Shown here: positions 48,139-57,330 of the stretch, piece after piece
Position numbering within the stretch: the first letter of the stretch is position 1
Layout: every line of letters starts with the position of its first letter
Made by a program: the position numbers and the translations under genes
The notes under the pieces: generated by a model
What the model was told of the DNA's origin: nothing
Databases searched by the model: none
Seen by the model: the letters and a program-made list of their open reading frames with translations, nothing else
Origin: Mycolicibacterium pulveris
GTDB lineage: Bacteria > Actinomycetota > Actinomycetes > Mycobacteriales > Mycobacteriaceae
Direction: 5' to 3'
DNA: 64,000 bases
Assembly: GCF_010725725.1 (NCBI RefSeq)
Contig: NZ_AP022599.1
Span: 2,914,001-2,978,000, forward strand

Positions 48139-48933
48139 TCAGGGCGTCGGAGCCGGCGTGTAGGTGGCCGGCGTCGGCGCCTGGTCGCCAGCGGGCACCG
48201 GGGTTCCGTGGCTGCCCGCGGGCCGCGGCGTGCCTTCCGCGGGCACCGGCTCAGTACCCTCCGGCAGCGGCGTGCCCTGGCTGCCCTGGGGCGCCTCGGT
48301 GCCCATCGCGGCGGGTGCGGCGGGTGTGCCCTCGGGCACCGGTGCGGCCTCGGCCGGGCTCTGTGCGCCCGACGACGGATACGACGTCGAGGTCGCGCCG
48401 CTGGACGCCGACTCCGGTGCCTGGACCCAGACGATCAGATCCTGGCCGCCGGAGTTGTACACCACGCTGTTCGGCTCAGCGCCGGTGACGTCGAAATACA
48501 CCTTGCCGGTGGTCTGTTCGCCCTGCGGCAGGGTGGCCGGGTTGACCCCTTGCGGAGTCGCCACACCGAACAGGGCCCGATACGTCTGACCGTCGCTGGA
48601 ACGCGCGTTGAAATTCGAGACGATGGGGGTCACCGCGCCTTGGATAGCTTGATCGTTGGCGGTGGCTTCCCACAGCGTGCCCTGCACGGCATAGGGAATC
48701 GCGTCGCTGCTCGGCTGAAGGTTGTCGACGGTCCAGCCCTGAATGACGTTTCCGTCAACCAACTTTCCCTGATCGCCCAGGTTCAGCGTCTGAACCTGGA
48801 TCTGTGTCTGTGTCTGTGTGGTGGCTTCGGCCTCCGGGTCCGCACCCGCAACCGGCACGGCGAGGAAGCCGATGACTCCGGCCGCAGCGAATGTCGCGGT
48901 TGCCGAGATCGTGATCTTGCTCATCTTCGTCAA
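48139..48933 (-). CDS. MPT63-like secreted protein (DUF1942) with Pro/Glu-rich tail
   Basis: 264 residues. Signal peptide (MSKITISATATFAAAGVIGF, LAVPVAGADP), then an immunoglobulin-like MPT63/DUF1942 domain (GNVIQGWTVDNLQPSSDAIP, QGTLWEATANDQAIQGAVTP, GKVYFDVTG). The mature start has a TQTQTQIQVQT run. The last about 90 residues are Pro/Glu/Gly/Thr repeats, absent from the short MPT63. TTG at 48933 has AGGAG 7 bases before it and is chosen; ATG 48924 is 16 bases from that site. The function of MPT63 proteins is not known. Confidence 0.8.
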   Translation of the reverse strand: MTKMSKITISATATFAAAGVIGFLAVPVAGADPEAEATTQTQTQIQVQTLNLGDQGKLVDGNVIQGWTVDNLQPSSDAIPYAVQGTLWEATANDQAIQGAVTPIVSNFNARSSDGQTYRALFGVATPQGVNPATLPQGEQTTGKVYFDVTGAEPNSVVYNSGGQDLIVWVQAPESASSGATSTSYPSSGAQSPAEAAPVPEGTPAAPAAMGTEAPQGSQGTPLPEGTEPVPAEGTPRPAGSHGTPVPAGDQAPTPATYTPAPTP

Positions 48934-49163
48934 GGTGATGCTCCTGGTCGTCCGATTTTCGGCATCCCCTTCCTGCGGGGACGGTCTTTCCAAACCGAAA
49001 GTAGCAGGTCGCGTGGTATTTGTGGACTGCCGCTGGCATGCCCGAACGCGAGATATGTTCGGAGAACTAAGGTTCAGCAACGTTCGACGCCGCATCGGCA
49101 TCGGCGTCACCTATGCCGACTTGGGATTCGAACCTTAGTGGCAAAGCTGATTTCGGGAGCTTG

Positions 49164-50024
49164 TCAGCCCGGGATCAATTCGACGCCGGCCAGTGCCACC
49201 GCATCGTCACGCTGGGGCGCGGTGACCGTCCCGACGAAACCGTCACCCTCTTTCCAGATGCGCGCCTTCAGCGTTTCGCCGGGAAAGACCACCCCGGCGA
49301 AACGCGCACCGTAACGTGCCACCCGGGCGGTGTCGCCGTCGAGCAGCGCGTCCACCATCGCCTTGCACGTCATGCCGTAGGTGCACAAGCCGTGCAGGAT
49401 CGGCTTCGGAAAGCCCGCGGCCGCAGCGAAATCCGGATCGGAGTGCAGCGGGTTGCGATCCCCGCACATGCGGTAAAGCAAAGCCTGCTGCGGCGACACC
49501 GGAATAGTCAGCTCGAAGTCGGGTGCGCGCTGCGGAGGCTCCGAGGACGTCGACGGTCCCCGCTCGCCGCCGAAGCCGCCCTCGCCGCGGGCGAAGATCG
49601 AGCGCTTCTGGGTCCACAGCAACGTGCCATCCGGCGCGGTGACCGTCGTCTCCGACCAGATCACCGCGGCCTTGCCCTTGTCCCAGATGTCGGTGAACCT
49701 CGTGACGGCACGGCCGGTACCCGACGGGGGGATCGGGCCGGGCACCGATACCGCCTCGCTCGCGTGCAGCACCTTGGACAGCTCGATGTCGATACCGGGG
49801 AACTGCACCGCCGGAGGCTCGGTCATGTGGAAGCTCTGCGCGACGTTGCCGAACGTCGGAAGCACCTGCGGCGTGTCGTCGACCAGATACCGCAACTCGC
49901 GCTTGTCCATCGGGTCCATTCCCGCGCCGAGTGCGAGCTGGTAGAGCTGGACATCGCTGCTGGACCAGGAGAATTCGGCGGCCGGCAACTCCGCGCCGAG
50001 GGCTTCGTCGAGATTGATCGGCAT
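49164..50024 (-). CDS. hsd4B: Steroid-CoA (R)-enoyl hydratase Hsd4B (ChsH3-type)
   Basis: 286 residues, the length of Rv3538. A double hot-dog MaoC-type hydratase related to the hydratase-2 part of 17-beta-HSD type 4, used in side-chain beta-oxidation. Catalytic Asp and His lie in MCGDRNPLHSDPDFAAAAGF; HGLCTYGMTCKAMVDALL follows. The N half is a degenerate hot-dog for the acyl chain. GGGAAG precedes the ATG. It lies 17 bp after kstD and is probably co-transcribed from the kstD promoter. Confidence 0.9.
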   Translation of the reverse strand: MPINLDEALGAELPAAEFSWSSSDVQLYQLALGAGMDPMDKRELRYLVDDTPQVLPTFGNVAQSFHMTEPPAVQFPGIDIELSKVLHASEAVSVPGPIPPSGTGRAVTRFTDIWDKGKAAVIWSETTVTAPDGTLLWTQKRSIFARGEGGFGGERGPSTSSEPPQRAPDFELTIPVSPQQALLYRMCGDRNPLHSDPDFAAAAGFPKPILHGLCTYGMTCKAMVDALLDGDTARVARYGARFAGVVFPGETLKARIWKEGDGFVGTVTAPQRDDAVALAGVELIPG

Positions 50025-50041
50025 CAGTTCTTCCCCGTGTT

Positions 50042-51745
50042 CTATGTCGCCGGCTTTGCGGCTCCGGCGATATGTAGTGCTGCAAGGTAACCGAACGTCA
50101 TCGCCGGGCCGATGGTCCCGCCCGGACCGGGATAGGTGTGCCCCATCACCGGTGCGCTGACATTGCCTGCAGCATATAGCCCTTCGATCACCGAGCCGTC
50201 GTCGCGCAGCGCACGGCCGTGCACGTCGGTGCGAATTCCGCCCTTGGTGCCCAGATCCCCGGGCACCAGCTTGGCCGCGTAATACGGCGCATGGCTGATT
50301 TCGCCGAGGTTGGGGTTGGGCTTGTTTGTCGGGTCGCCGTAGTAGCGGTCGTAGGCGCTCTCGCCGCGGTGGAAGTCCTCGTCGACCCCGGTGCGGGCGA
50401 AGCCGTTGAACCGCTCGACCGTCGCCTTGAACGTATCGACGGGCAGGCCCGCTTTCGCCGCGAGCTCGTCGAGGGTGTCGGCCGCGATGATGACGCCGGA
50501 CTCCAGCCACTTCTTCGGGATACGTTGTCCGGGCTGCAATCCGGCGAAGATGTAGCGGTCGCGGTACTGCTGGTCGAACACCAGCCAGGCCGGGATGTTC
50601 TCACCCGGCCCTGGTCCCTGTCCGTACTTTCCGCCGTACATGTGGTGGCAGGCCTCCACATACGGCATGGATTCGTTCATGAACCGTTTGCCGGCCATGT
50701 TCACGATGATCGAACCCGGCGAATTGCGCTCCGACAGCGCGAACCACGGCGCTCCGACCAGCGGCACGGTCGGGCCCCACCAGGCGTCCTCCATGATGTC
50801 GAGTGCGGCGCCGAGCTTCTCGGCGGCGAGGATGCCGTCGCCGGTGTTGGCCTTCGCGCCCACCGTCCACTCGGTGCTGATCGGCGCACGCTGGTACTTC
50901 ACCCGCATCTGCTCGTTGTGCTCGAAACCGCCCGAGCCGAGGATCACGGCGCGCCGAGCCCGGATCAGTTCTGGCTCAGTGGATTCCGACGCAGCGGTGT
51001 TCCGTGCATCAACCACGTAGATTCCGCGCACCACGCCGTCCTCGACGTAGAGGTCGGTCAACGCGGTGTTGAGACGGACCGGAACTCCTGCCTCTCGCAA
51101 CCCGATGCGCAGCGGCCCGATCAGCGCGCGTCCCATGCCGACCAGGTTCTTGCCGGTGACCTTGCCCCAGGTGGCGCGGACACCGACCTTCAGGCTGCGT
51201 AGCAGTCCGCGCGGGTGGCGCTTGAGTTGGTTGAGCCGGACGTAGTCCTGCTGCATGACGACCATGTTCATCGGAACCTTGCCGTAGGGCGGCTCCAGAC
51301 CGGGCAGGTCGGGTCCCAGCTTGTTGGCGTTGAACGGCTTGGGTTCCACGGAGCGTCCGGTGGGCTTGCCGCCGGGAACCTCGGGATAGTAGTCGGAGTA
51401 GCCGGGTACCCAGCACAGCTTCAGCGGCGAGTGCTTGAGCACGAAGGACAGCATTTCCGGGCCGCGCTCGAGATAGGTGTCGATCTTCTCGGCGGGTACG
51501 ACGTCACCGATGATCGTGTGCAGATACTTGCGCGCGGCGTCGGCAGTGTCCTTGACGCCGTCGCGCTTGAGCACCTCGTTGTTCGGGATCCACACACCGC
51601 CGCCTGACCGCGCAGTGGAACCGCCGTAGTGTGCGGCCTTCTCAACGACTATCGTCGAGAGTCCCTGGTGAGCTGCGGTGAGGGCGGCGACCATGCCGGC
51701 GGCGCCGCTGCCCACCACGACGACGTCATACTCCTGTCCGGTCAT
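50042..51745 (-). CDS. kstD: 3-ketosteroid delta1-dehydrogenase KstD
   Basis: 567 residues. FAD enzyme that introduces the 1,2 double bond of the steroid A ring, which with KshAB leads to ring B opening. FAD site VVVVGSGAAGMVAALTAAHQ at the N terminus, STARSGGGVWIPNN, and C-terminal GNVSAPVMGHTYPGPGGTIG and PAMTFGYLAALH that hold the active-site Gly/Tyr region. The ATG at 51745 lies directly against the KstR operator (51747-51760), and TATAAC overlapped by the operator lies 9 bp before it, so the transcript is probably leaderless. Confidence 0.94.
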   Translation of the reverse strand: MTGQEYDVVVVGSGAAGMVAALTAAHQGLSTIVVEKAAHYGGSTARSGGGVWIPNNEVLKRDGVKDTADAARKYLHTIIGDVVPAEKIDTYLERGPEMLSFVLKHSPLKLCWVPGYSDYYPEVPGGKPTGRSVEPKPFNANKLGPDLPGLEPPYGKVPMNMVVMQQDYVRLNQLKRHPRGLLRSLKVGVRATWGKVTGKNLVGMGRALIGPLRIGLREAGVPVRLNTALTDLYVEDGVVRGIYVVDARNTAASESTEPELIRARRAVILGSGGFEHNEQMRVKYQRAPISTEWTVGAKANTGDGILAAEKLGAALDIMEDAWWGPTVPLVGAPWFALSERNSPGSIIVNMAGKRFMNESMPYVEACHHMYGGKYGQGPGPGENIPAWLVFDQQYRDRYIFAGLQPGQRIPKKWLESGVIIAADTLDELAAKAGLPVDTFKATVERFNGFARTGVDEDFHRGESAYDRYYGDPTNKPNPNLGEISHAPYYAAKLVPGDLGTKGGIRTDVHGRALRDDGSVIEGLYAAGNVSAPVMGHTYPGPGGTIGPAMTFGYLAALHIAGAAKPAT

Positions 51746-51746
51746 G

Positions 51747-51760
51747 TAGAACACGTTATA
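51747..51760. promoter_or_regulatory. KstR operator of the kstD-hsaE divergent region
   Basis: TAGAACACGTTATA fits the consensus exactly. It is 1 bp from the kstD start codon and 58 bp from hsaE. A single site serves both directions. Confidence 0.88.
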
Positions 51761-51818
51761 GAATTGCCCGGCCGACCTACAACTGCGCCGGTCGACGAAA
51801 CGAGGGGACTTCACCCAG

Positions 51819-52604
51819 ATGCTCAGTTCCGAGGTCCGCGAACGGCTGGCCGCCGATCTGGCCCAGGCCGAGCGCAGCCGAGTTCCGATCTCCCCGCTGA
51901 CCGACGGCCATCCCGACATCGACGTCGTTGATGCCTACGAGATCCAGCTGATCAACATTCGGCAGAAGGTCGCCGAAGGCGCCAAGGTCATCGGCCACAA
52001 GGTCGGGCTGTCGTCGAAGGCGATGCAGCAGATGATGAACGTCGATGAACCCGATTACGGGCACCTCCTCGATGTGATGCAGGTGTTCGAGGACAAGCCG
52101 GTGAGGTCCGCCGACTATCTCTATCCGCGGGTCGAGGTCGAGGTGGGTTTCATCCTGGCCGACGACCTGCCCGGCGCCGACTGCACAGAGGCCGACGTGC
52201 TGGCCGCCACGGAGGCGTTCGCGCCCGCCATCGAGTTGATCGACACCCGGATCAGGGACTGGAAGATCAAGCTCTGCGACACCATCGCCGACAACGCGTC
52301 CTCGGCGGGCTGGGTGCTCGGGGAGAACCGGGTCTCACCCAAGGACATCGACATCACCGCGATCGACGCCGTGCTGACCCGCAACGGCGAGGTGGTGGCC
52401 AAGGGCCGCAGCGACGCGGTGCTGGGCAACCCGGTGACGGCGGTGGCGTGGTTGGCGCGCAAGGTGGAGAGCTTCGGTGTCCGGCTCAAGGCGGGCGACA
52501 TCGTGTTGCCCGGGTCGTGTACCAAGGCGTTCGACGCCACGCCGGGTGCCGAATATGTCGCCGATTTCGCCGGGCTGGGCTCGGTGCGTTTGAATTTCGA
52601 ATAG
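51819..52604 (+). CDS. hsaE: 2-hydroxyhexa-2,4-dienoate hydratase HsaE
   Basis: 261 residues. A hydratase of the 2-oxopent-4-enoate (MhpD/fumarylacetoacetase-like) fold that adds water to the dienoate released by HsaD. Features: [38 protein letters not shown] with the metal-binding glutamates, [17 protein letters not shown] and [16 protein letters not shown] start after the KstR-controlled promoter. Followed after 14 bp by hsaG. Order E-G-F as Rv3536c-Rv3534c. Confidence 0.94.
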   Translation: MLSSEVRERLAADLAQAERSRVPISPLTDGHPDIDVVDAYEIQLINIRQKVAEGAKVIGHKVGLSSKAMQQMMNVDEPDYGHLLDVMQVFEDKPVRSADYLYPRVEVEVGFILADDLPGADCTEADVLAATEAFAPAIELIDTRIRDWKIKLCDTIADNASSAGWVLGENRVSPKDIDITAIDAVLTRNGEVVAKGRSDAVLGNPVTAVAWLARKVESFGVRLKAGDIVLPGSCTKAFDATPGAEYVADFAGLGSVRLNFE

Positions 52605-52618
52605 TCGAGGAGCTAGTT

Positions 52619-53560
52619 ATGCCGAACAAGGTTTCGGTCGCGATCGTCGGGTCGGGCAACATCAGCACCGACCTGCTCTACAAGCTGTTGCGCTCGGAGT
52701 GGTTGGAGCCGCGGTGGATGATCGGCATCGACCCGGAGAGTGAGGGCCTGGCGCGCGCCCGCAAGCTCGGGCTGGAAACGTCGCACGAAGGCGTGGACTG
52801 GCTGCTGGCGCAGAGCGAGAAGCCCGACATGGTCTTCGAGGCCACCAGCGCCTACGTGCACCGCGACGCGGCGCCGAAGTATGCGGAGGCCGGCATCCGC
52901 GCGATCGACCTCACGCCCGCGGCGATCGGACCCGGCGTCATCCCACCGGCCAACCTGCACGAACACCTCGACGCGCCCAACGTCAACATGGTCACCTGCG
53001 GGGGGCAGGCGACGATCCCGATCGTGTACGCGGTCTCCCGCGCGCTCGTCGACAAAGGCGGAGTGCCCTACGCCGAGATCGTCGCGTCGGTGTCGTCGGC
53101 CTCGGCCGGCCCGGGAACCCGCGCCAACATCGATGAGTTCACCAAGACCACCAGCGCCGGGGTGGAGGTGATCGGCGGCGCGAAGCGGGGCAAGGCCATC
53201 ATCATCCTCAACCCGGCCGAGCCGCCGATGATCATGCGCGACACCATCTTCTGTGCGATTCCGGAGGACGCCGACCACGCCGCGATCACCCAGTCGATCA
53301 AGGACGTCGTCGCCGAGGTGCAGACCTACGTGCCCGGATATCGGCTGCTCAACGAGCCGCAGTTCGACGAACCGTCGGTGGTCAACGGCGGCAACCACGT
53401 CGTCACGACGTTCATCGAGGTGGAGGGTGCGGGCGACTATCTGCCGCCCTACGCTGGAAACCTGGACATCATGACCGCGGCGGCGGCCAAGGTGGGCGAG
53501 GAGATCGCCAAGGAAAAGGCCGGGGCATCCCTCGCCTCATCAAAGGGAGGCCAAGCATGA
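52619..53560 (+). CDS. hsaG: Acylating propanal dehydrogenase HsaG
   Basis: 313 residues. CoA-acylating aldehyde dehydrogenase of the DmpF/BphJ type; it takes propanal channelled from HsaF and forms propionyl-CoA. Rossmann site [17 protein letters not shown], catalytic Cys127 in [13 protein letters not shown], and [24 protein letters not shown] lies 7-12 bases before the ATG. Its stop overlaps the hsaF ATG (ATGA), fitting the stable aldolase-dehydrogenase complex. Confidence 0.95.
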   Translation: MPNKVSVAIVGSGNISTDLLYKLLRSEWLEPRWMIGIDPESEGLARARKLGLETSHEGVDWLLAQSEKPDMVFEATSAYVHRDAAPKYAEAGIRAIDLTPAAIGPGVIPPANLHEHLDAPNVNMVTCGGQATIPIVYAVSRALVDKGGVPYAEIVASVSSASAGPGTRANIDEFTKTTSAGVEVIGGAKRGKAIIILNPAEPPMIMRDTIFCAIPEDADHAAITQSIKDVVAEVQTYVPGYRLLNEPQFDEPSVVNGGNHVVTTFIEVEGAGDYLPPYAGNLDIMTAAAAKVGEEIAKEKAGASLASSKGGQA

Positions 53561-54621
53561 GCGTCACCGACGAGATCTACTTCAACTCGATCTGGGACGT
53601 CCGGATGACCGACACGTCCCTGCGCGACGGCAGCCACCACAAACGCCACCAGTTCACCAAGGACGAAGTGCACGCGATCGTCTCCGCGCTGGACGCTGCC
53701 GGGGTGCCCGTCATCGAGGTGACCCACGGCGACGGGCTCGGCGGATCCAGCTTCAACTACGGCTTCTCCAAGACGCCCGAGCAGGAGCTGATCAAGCTCG
53801 CCGCCGAGACGGCCAAGGAATCCAAGATCGCGTTCCTGATGCTGCCGGGGGTGGGCACCAAGGAGGACATCAAGGAGGCGCAGAACAACGGCGGCTCGAT
53901 CTGCCGCATCGCCACCCACTGCACCGAGGCCGACGTGTCGATACAGCACTTCGGGCTGGCCCGCGAACTCGGGCTCGAGACGGTCGGCTTCCTGATGATG
54001 AGCCACACCATCCCGCCGGAGAAGCTGGCCGAGCAGGCCCGGATCATGGCCGACGCCGGCTGCCAGTGCGTCTACGTCGTCGACTCCGCCGGTGCGCTGG
54101 TGCTCGAGGGCGTGCGTGACCGGGTGCAGGCCTTGGTCGCCGAGCTCGGTGACGACGCGCAGGTCGGTTTTCACGGCCACGAGAACCTCGGCCTCGGTGT
54201 GGCCAACTCGATCGAGGCCGTGCGTGCGGGTGCCAAGCAGATCGACGGCTCGTGCCGCCGGTTCGGCGCCGGCGCGGGCAACGCGCCCGTCGAGGCGCTG
54301 ATCGGGGTGTTCGACAAGATCGGCGTCAAGACCGGCATCGACTTCTTCGACATCGCCGATGCCGCCGAGGAGGTGGTCGCGCCCGCGATGCCCGCCGAGT
54401 GCCTGCTGGACCGCAACGCGCTGATCATGGGTTACTCCGGGGTGTACTCCAGCTTCCTCAAGCACGCCATCCGCCAGTCCGAGCGCTACGGCGTGCCCGC
54501 GCATCAGCTGCTGCATCGGGCGGGCCAGCGCAAGCTGATCGGCGGGCAGGAAGACCAGCTCATCGACATTGCGCTGGAGATCAAGCGCGAACAAGAGGCG
54601 GCGAAGGCCGCCGCCAAGTAG
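53557..54621 (+). CDS. hsaF: 4-hydroxy-2-oxohexanoate aldolase HsaF
   Basis: 354 residues. Class II aldolase of the DmpG/BphI type, splitting 4-hydroxy-2-oxohexanoate to pyruvate and propanal. N-terminal [19 protein letters not shown] holds the Arg and metal Asp; HTH-like metal ligands are in [16 protein letters not shown]; the C-terminal communication domain follows ([24 protein letters not shown], [14 protein letters not shown]). It ends the hsaEGF operon, with a strong inverted repeat 5 bp after its stop. Confidence 0.95.
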   Translation: MSVTDEIYFNSIWDVRMTDTSLRDGSHHKRHQFTKDEVHAIVSALDAAGVPVIEVTHGDGLGGSSFNYGFSKTPEQELIKLAAETAKESKIAFLMLPGVGTKEDIKEAQNNGGSICRIATHCTEADVSIQHFGLARELGLETVGFLMMSHTIPPEKLAEQARIMADAGCQCVYVVDSAGALVLEGVRDRVQALVAELGDDAQVGFHGHENLGLGVANSIEAVRAGAKQIDGSCRRFGAGAGNAPVEALIGVFDKIGVKTGIDFFDIADAAEEVVAPAMPAECLLDRNALIMGYSGVYSSFLKHAIRQSERYGVPAHQLLHRAGQRKLIGGQEDQLIDIALEIKREQEAAKAAAK

Positions 54622-54626
54622 CCTCG

Positions 54627-54684
54627 CGAACGTGGGTTACCGTCACGCCAAACACCGCTCTTGCGTGCGGGTAACCCACGTTCG
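54627..54684. terminator. Inverted repeat after hsaF
   Basis: Arms CGAACGTGGGTTAC (54627-54640) and GTAACCCACGTTCG (54671-54684) are a perfect 14-bp inverted repeat with a 30-base loop that has a partial inner stem (CGTCACGC and GCGTGCG). It starts 5 bp after hsaF and ends 11 bp before rqlH. The geometry is that of the CGAGCAGACG elements but with a different arm sequence. Confidence 0.65.
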
Positions 54685-54695
54685 GCGTTGATTGG

Positions 54696-56774
54696 ATGAT
54701 GACCCGCGACCAGGCCCAGGCGATCCTCGAACAGTTGGCCGGTCCGCAAGCGGTGCTGCGCGACGATCAATGGACCGCGATCGAGGCGCTGGTGGTGGAC
54801 CGGCGGAGGGCGCTCGTCGTGCAGCGCACCGGCTGGGGCAAGTCCGCCGTCTACTTCATCGCCGCCAAGCTGCTGCGGGGTGCCGGGCACGGCCCGACGG
54901 TGATCGTGTCCCCGCTGCTGGCGTTGATGCGCAACCAGGTGGCCGCGGCCGACCGGGCCGGCGTGCACGCCGCGACGATCAACTCGAGCAACGTCGCCGA
55001 GTGGGACGACATCCATCGCCGGGTCACCCGCGGTGAGCTCGATGTAATGCTGGTCAGCCCAGAACGGTTGAACAATCCCGACTTTCGCGATGCGGTGCTG
55101 CCCGCGCTTGCGCACGACGCCGGGCTGGTTGTCGTCGACGAGGCCCACTGCGTGTCGGACTGGGGTCATGATTTCCGGCCCGACTATCGGCGCATCCGTA
55201 CCTTGATCGCCGAACTGGGCGCCGACATCCCGGTGCTGGCCACCACCGCCACCGCCAACAACCGTGTGGTCGAGGACGTCGCCGCGCAGCTCGGTGTGGG
55301 CGGCGGCGAGACCGTGGTGCTGCGCGGCGGGCTGGACCGCGAGTCGCTGCGGCTGTCGGTGGTCAAGGCGGGCAGCCCGGCGCAACGCGCGGCTTGGCTT
55401 GCCGCACACCTGGATTCGCTGCCCGGCTCGGGAATCGTGTATACGCTCACCGTCGCGCAGGCGCACGACATCGCCGCGCTGCTCGCCGAACAAGGACATC
55501 CGGTGGCGGCCTACACCGGCTCGACGGAAGCGGCTGAACGCGAACAACTCGAGACCGACCTGCTGGCCAACCGGGTCAAGGCGCTGATCGCCACGTCGGC
55601 GCTCGGCATGGGCTTTGACAAACCCGATCTCGGGTTCGTCGTCCACTTGGGTGCCCCGTCGTCGCCGATCGCGTACTACCAACAGGTGGGGCGCGCCGGT
55701 CGGTCCACGCCCAACGCGGAGGTCGTCCTCTTGCCCGGCCGCGAGGACCGGGACGTCTGGCGCTACTTCGCATCGGTCGCCTTTCCACCGGAGACGTTGG
55801 TGCGCAAGGTTATTCGTGAGCTAGACCCGGATCGTCCGCAGTCAACGGCGGCGCTGGAGCCGCTCGTCGACCTCAACCGGACCCGGCTGGAGATGGTGCT
55901 CAAGGTGCTCGACGTCGACGGCGCGGTGCGACGCGTCAGGGGCGGCTGGGTGAGCACCGGGCAGGAGTGGACCTACGACGAAGCGCGCTACCGCAGGCTC
56001 GACGAGGCGCGCAAGCGTGAGCAGCAGGCGATGCTGGACTATCTGGACACCGACCGGTGCCGGATGGCGTTCCTGCGCGCGCAACTCGACGACCCGCTGT
56101 TGAAAGAGGGCGAGCGGTGCGGCCGCTGCGACAACTGCACGGGGGCGCGATACGAGGCCGCCGTCGACACGACCGCAGAAGAGGACACCAGGCGCCGCCT
56201 CATGCGCCCGGGCGTCGAGCTGGCGCCGCGTAAGCAGTGGCCGTCCGGGCTGGACAAGCTCGGGTTGGACCTGAAAGGCCGAATCGCTGACGGGCCTGCC
56301 GCGGGCCGGGTCGTCGGCCGGCTGACCGACCTCGGGTGGGGCGCTCGGTTGCGACGGGTGCTCGACGACCCGGACGCGACGGTGCCCGACGACGTGGTTT
56401 CGGCCGCGGTGGCGGTGCTGGCCGCGTGGGACTGGGAGACCCGGCCGACGGCGGTGCTGGCGCTGGATTCGGACACCCATCCGCTGCTGATCACCTCGCT
56501 GGCGCGCGAGCTCGCCCGGCTCGGCCGGCTGACCGACCTGGGCGTGCTGCGATACGTCCCGCAGCGCAGGCCGGTGACGGCCGCCAACTCCGCCTACCGC
56601 GTCGCCGCGCTGCACGGCGCGTGGACGGCGCCCGCGGCGATTGCGGTCGACGGTCCGGTGCTGCTGGTGGACGACGTCACCGATACGGGCTGGACGCTGA
56701 CGATGGCATCGCGGCTGGTCAGAGCGGCCGGGGCGGCCGAGATCCTGCCGTTTGCGCTGGCCAGCACGAACTGA
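54696..56774 (+). CDS. rqlH: RecQ-like DNA helicase RqlH
   Basis: 692 residues, against 691 for M. smegmatis RqlH. A superfamily 2, 3'-5' helicase: Walker A RTGWGKSAVYF (44-54), DEAH at 148-151 in VVDEAHCVSDWGHDFRPDYR, VLATTATANNRV, and motif VI QQVGRAGRS. A zinc tetracysteine follows (DRCRMAFL, then CGRCDNCTG). The C terminus has a phosphoribosyltransferase-like signature, VLLVDDVTDTGWTLTMASR, instead of RecQ HRDC. It is not part of the steroid pathway; M. tuberculosis lacks it at this place. Role in DNA repair is from the family. Confidence 0.9.
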   Translation: MMTRDQAQAILEQLAGPQAVLRDDQWTAIEALVVDRRRALVVQRTGWGKSAVYFIAAKLLRGAGHGPTVIVSPLLALMRNQVAAADRAGVHAATINSSNVAEWDDIHRRVTRGELDVMLVSPERLNNPDFRDAVLPALAHDAGLVVVDEAHCVSDWGHDFRPDYRRIRTLIAELGADIPVLATTATANNRVVEDVAAQLGVGGGETVVLRGGLDRESLRLSVVKAGSPAQRAAWLAAHLDSLPGSGIVYTLTVAQAHDIAALLAEQGHPVAAYTGSTEAAEREQLETDLLANRVKALIATSALGMGFDKPDLGFVVHLGAPSSPIAYYQQVGRAGRSTPNAEVVLLPGREDRDVWRYFASVAFPPETLVRKVIRELDPDRPQSTAALEPLVDLNRTRLEMVLKVLDVDGAVRRVRGGWVSTGQEWTYDEARYRRLDEARKREQQAMLDYLDTDRCRMAFLRAQLDDPLLKEGERCGRCDNCTGARYEAAVDTTAEEDTRRRLMRPGVELAPRKQWPSGLDKLGLDLKGRIADGPAAGRVVGRLTDLGWGARLRRVLDDPDATVPDDVVSAAVAVLAAWDWETRPTAVLALDSDTHPLLITSLARELARLGRLTDLGVLRYVPQRRPVTAANSAYRVAALHGAWTAPAAIAVDGPVLLVDDVTDTGWTLTMASRLVRAAGAAEILPFALASTN

Positions 56775-56876
56775 GAAGCCGACACGCCGCCCTGCGCTGG
56801 GGGTTGTTTAGCGCGTGCGGGGCAGCGGTTACGCCTTCCGGGAGCGGCCATCAGGTCGCAGACCGAAGGAGTGTTT

Positions 56877-57281
56877 ATGAAGATGTCCGCAACGACCGTT
56901 CGACGCGGCCTGTACGGCATGTTCGCAGGCGGCCTGCTCGCGTTCGGGTCAGCCGCGATCATCACACCGGTCGCCAACGCTCAACCGGCGCCGGCGCAGG
57001 ACCACACCTGCAGTGTGAGCGCAATCGCCGAGACCTCGAGCACGGTGTCGGCGACGACCGGTACGTACCTCGCCTCGAACCCCGAGGCCGATGACGAGTT
57101 GACACGCATCACGACGCAGTCGCCGGCCGAGCCGACCGAGGCGTTCCGCGCGTATTTCGCGCAGAACCCGCAGGTCGAGTCCGAGCTGAAGGCGATCAAC
57201 CAGCCGGCGGCGGAAATCTCGAACCAGTGCGGCATCGAGGTGAACCCGACGCCGATCTCCGAGGCGCTGGCTGACGCTTAG
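56877..57281 (+). CDS. Exported haemophore-like protein
   Basis: 134 residues. Signal peptide (RRGLYGMFAGGLLAFGSAAI, then TPVANAQPAP). Mature helical protein with two Cys (HTCSVSAIAE and NQCGIEVNP), and PEADDELTRI and NPQVESELKAINQPAAEI. This matches the small mycobacterial haem-binding/haemophore-related family by outline. Haem binding is inferred only. ATG 56877 has AAGGAG 5 bases upstream; the GTG at 56871 is part of that site. Confidence 0.78.
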   Translation: MKMSATTVRRGLYGMFAGGLLAFGSAAIITPVANAQPAPAQDHTCSVSAIAETSSTVSATTGTYLASNPEADDELTRITTQSPAEPTEAFRAYFAQNPQVESELKAINQPAAEISNQCGIEVNPTPISEALADA

Positions 57282-57292
57282 CCGATGACGAC

Positions 57293-57325
57293 CTTGTGGC
57301 GCCGGTGATGAGCCGGCGCCACAAG
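57293..57325. terminator. Strong stem-loop between convergent genes
   Basis: CTTGTGGCGCCGG (57293-57305), loop TGATGAG, CCGGCGCCACAAG (57313-57325): a perfect 13-bp GC-rich stem with a 7-base loop and no U tract. It lies between the stops of the haemophore-like gene and the IclR gene. Confidence 0.85.
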
Positions 57326-57330
57326 CGTGT

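Noticed and set aside
49110..49150. Possible tRNA 3' part on the minus strand (GGTTCGAATCCC followed by AAGTCGGCATAG)
   Set aside because: The T-loop-like sequence has no paired T stem, and the best acceptor-like pairing (GCTGAC with GTCGGC) leaves only about 45 bases between, too short for a tRNA.
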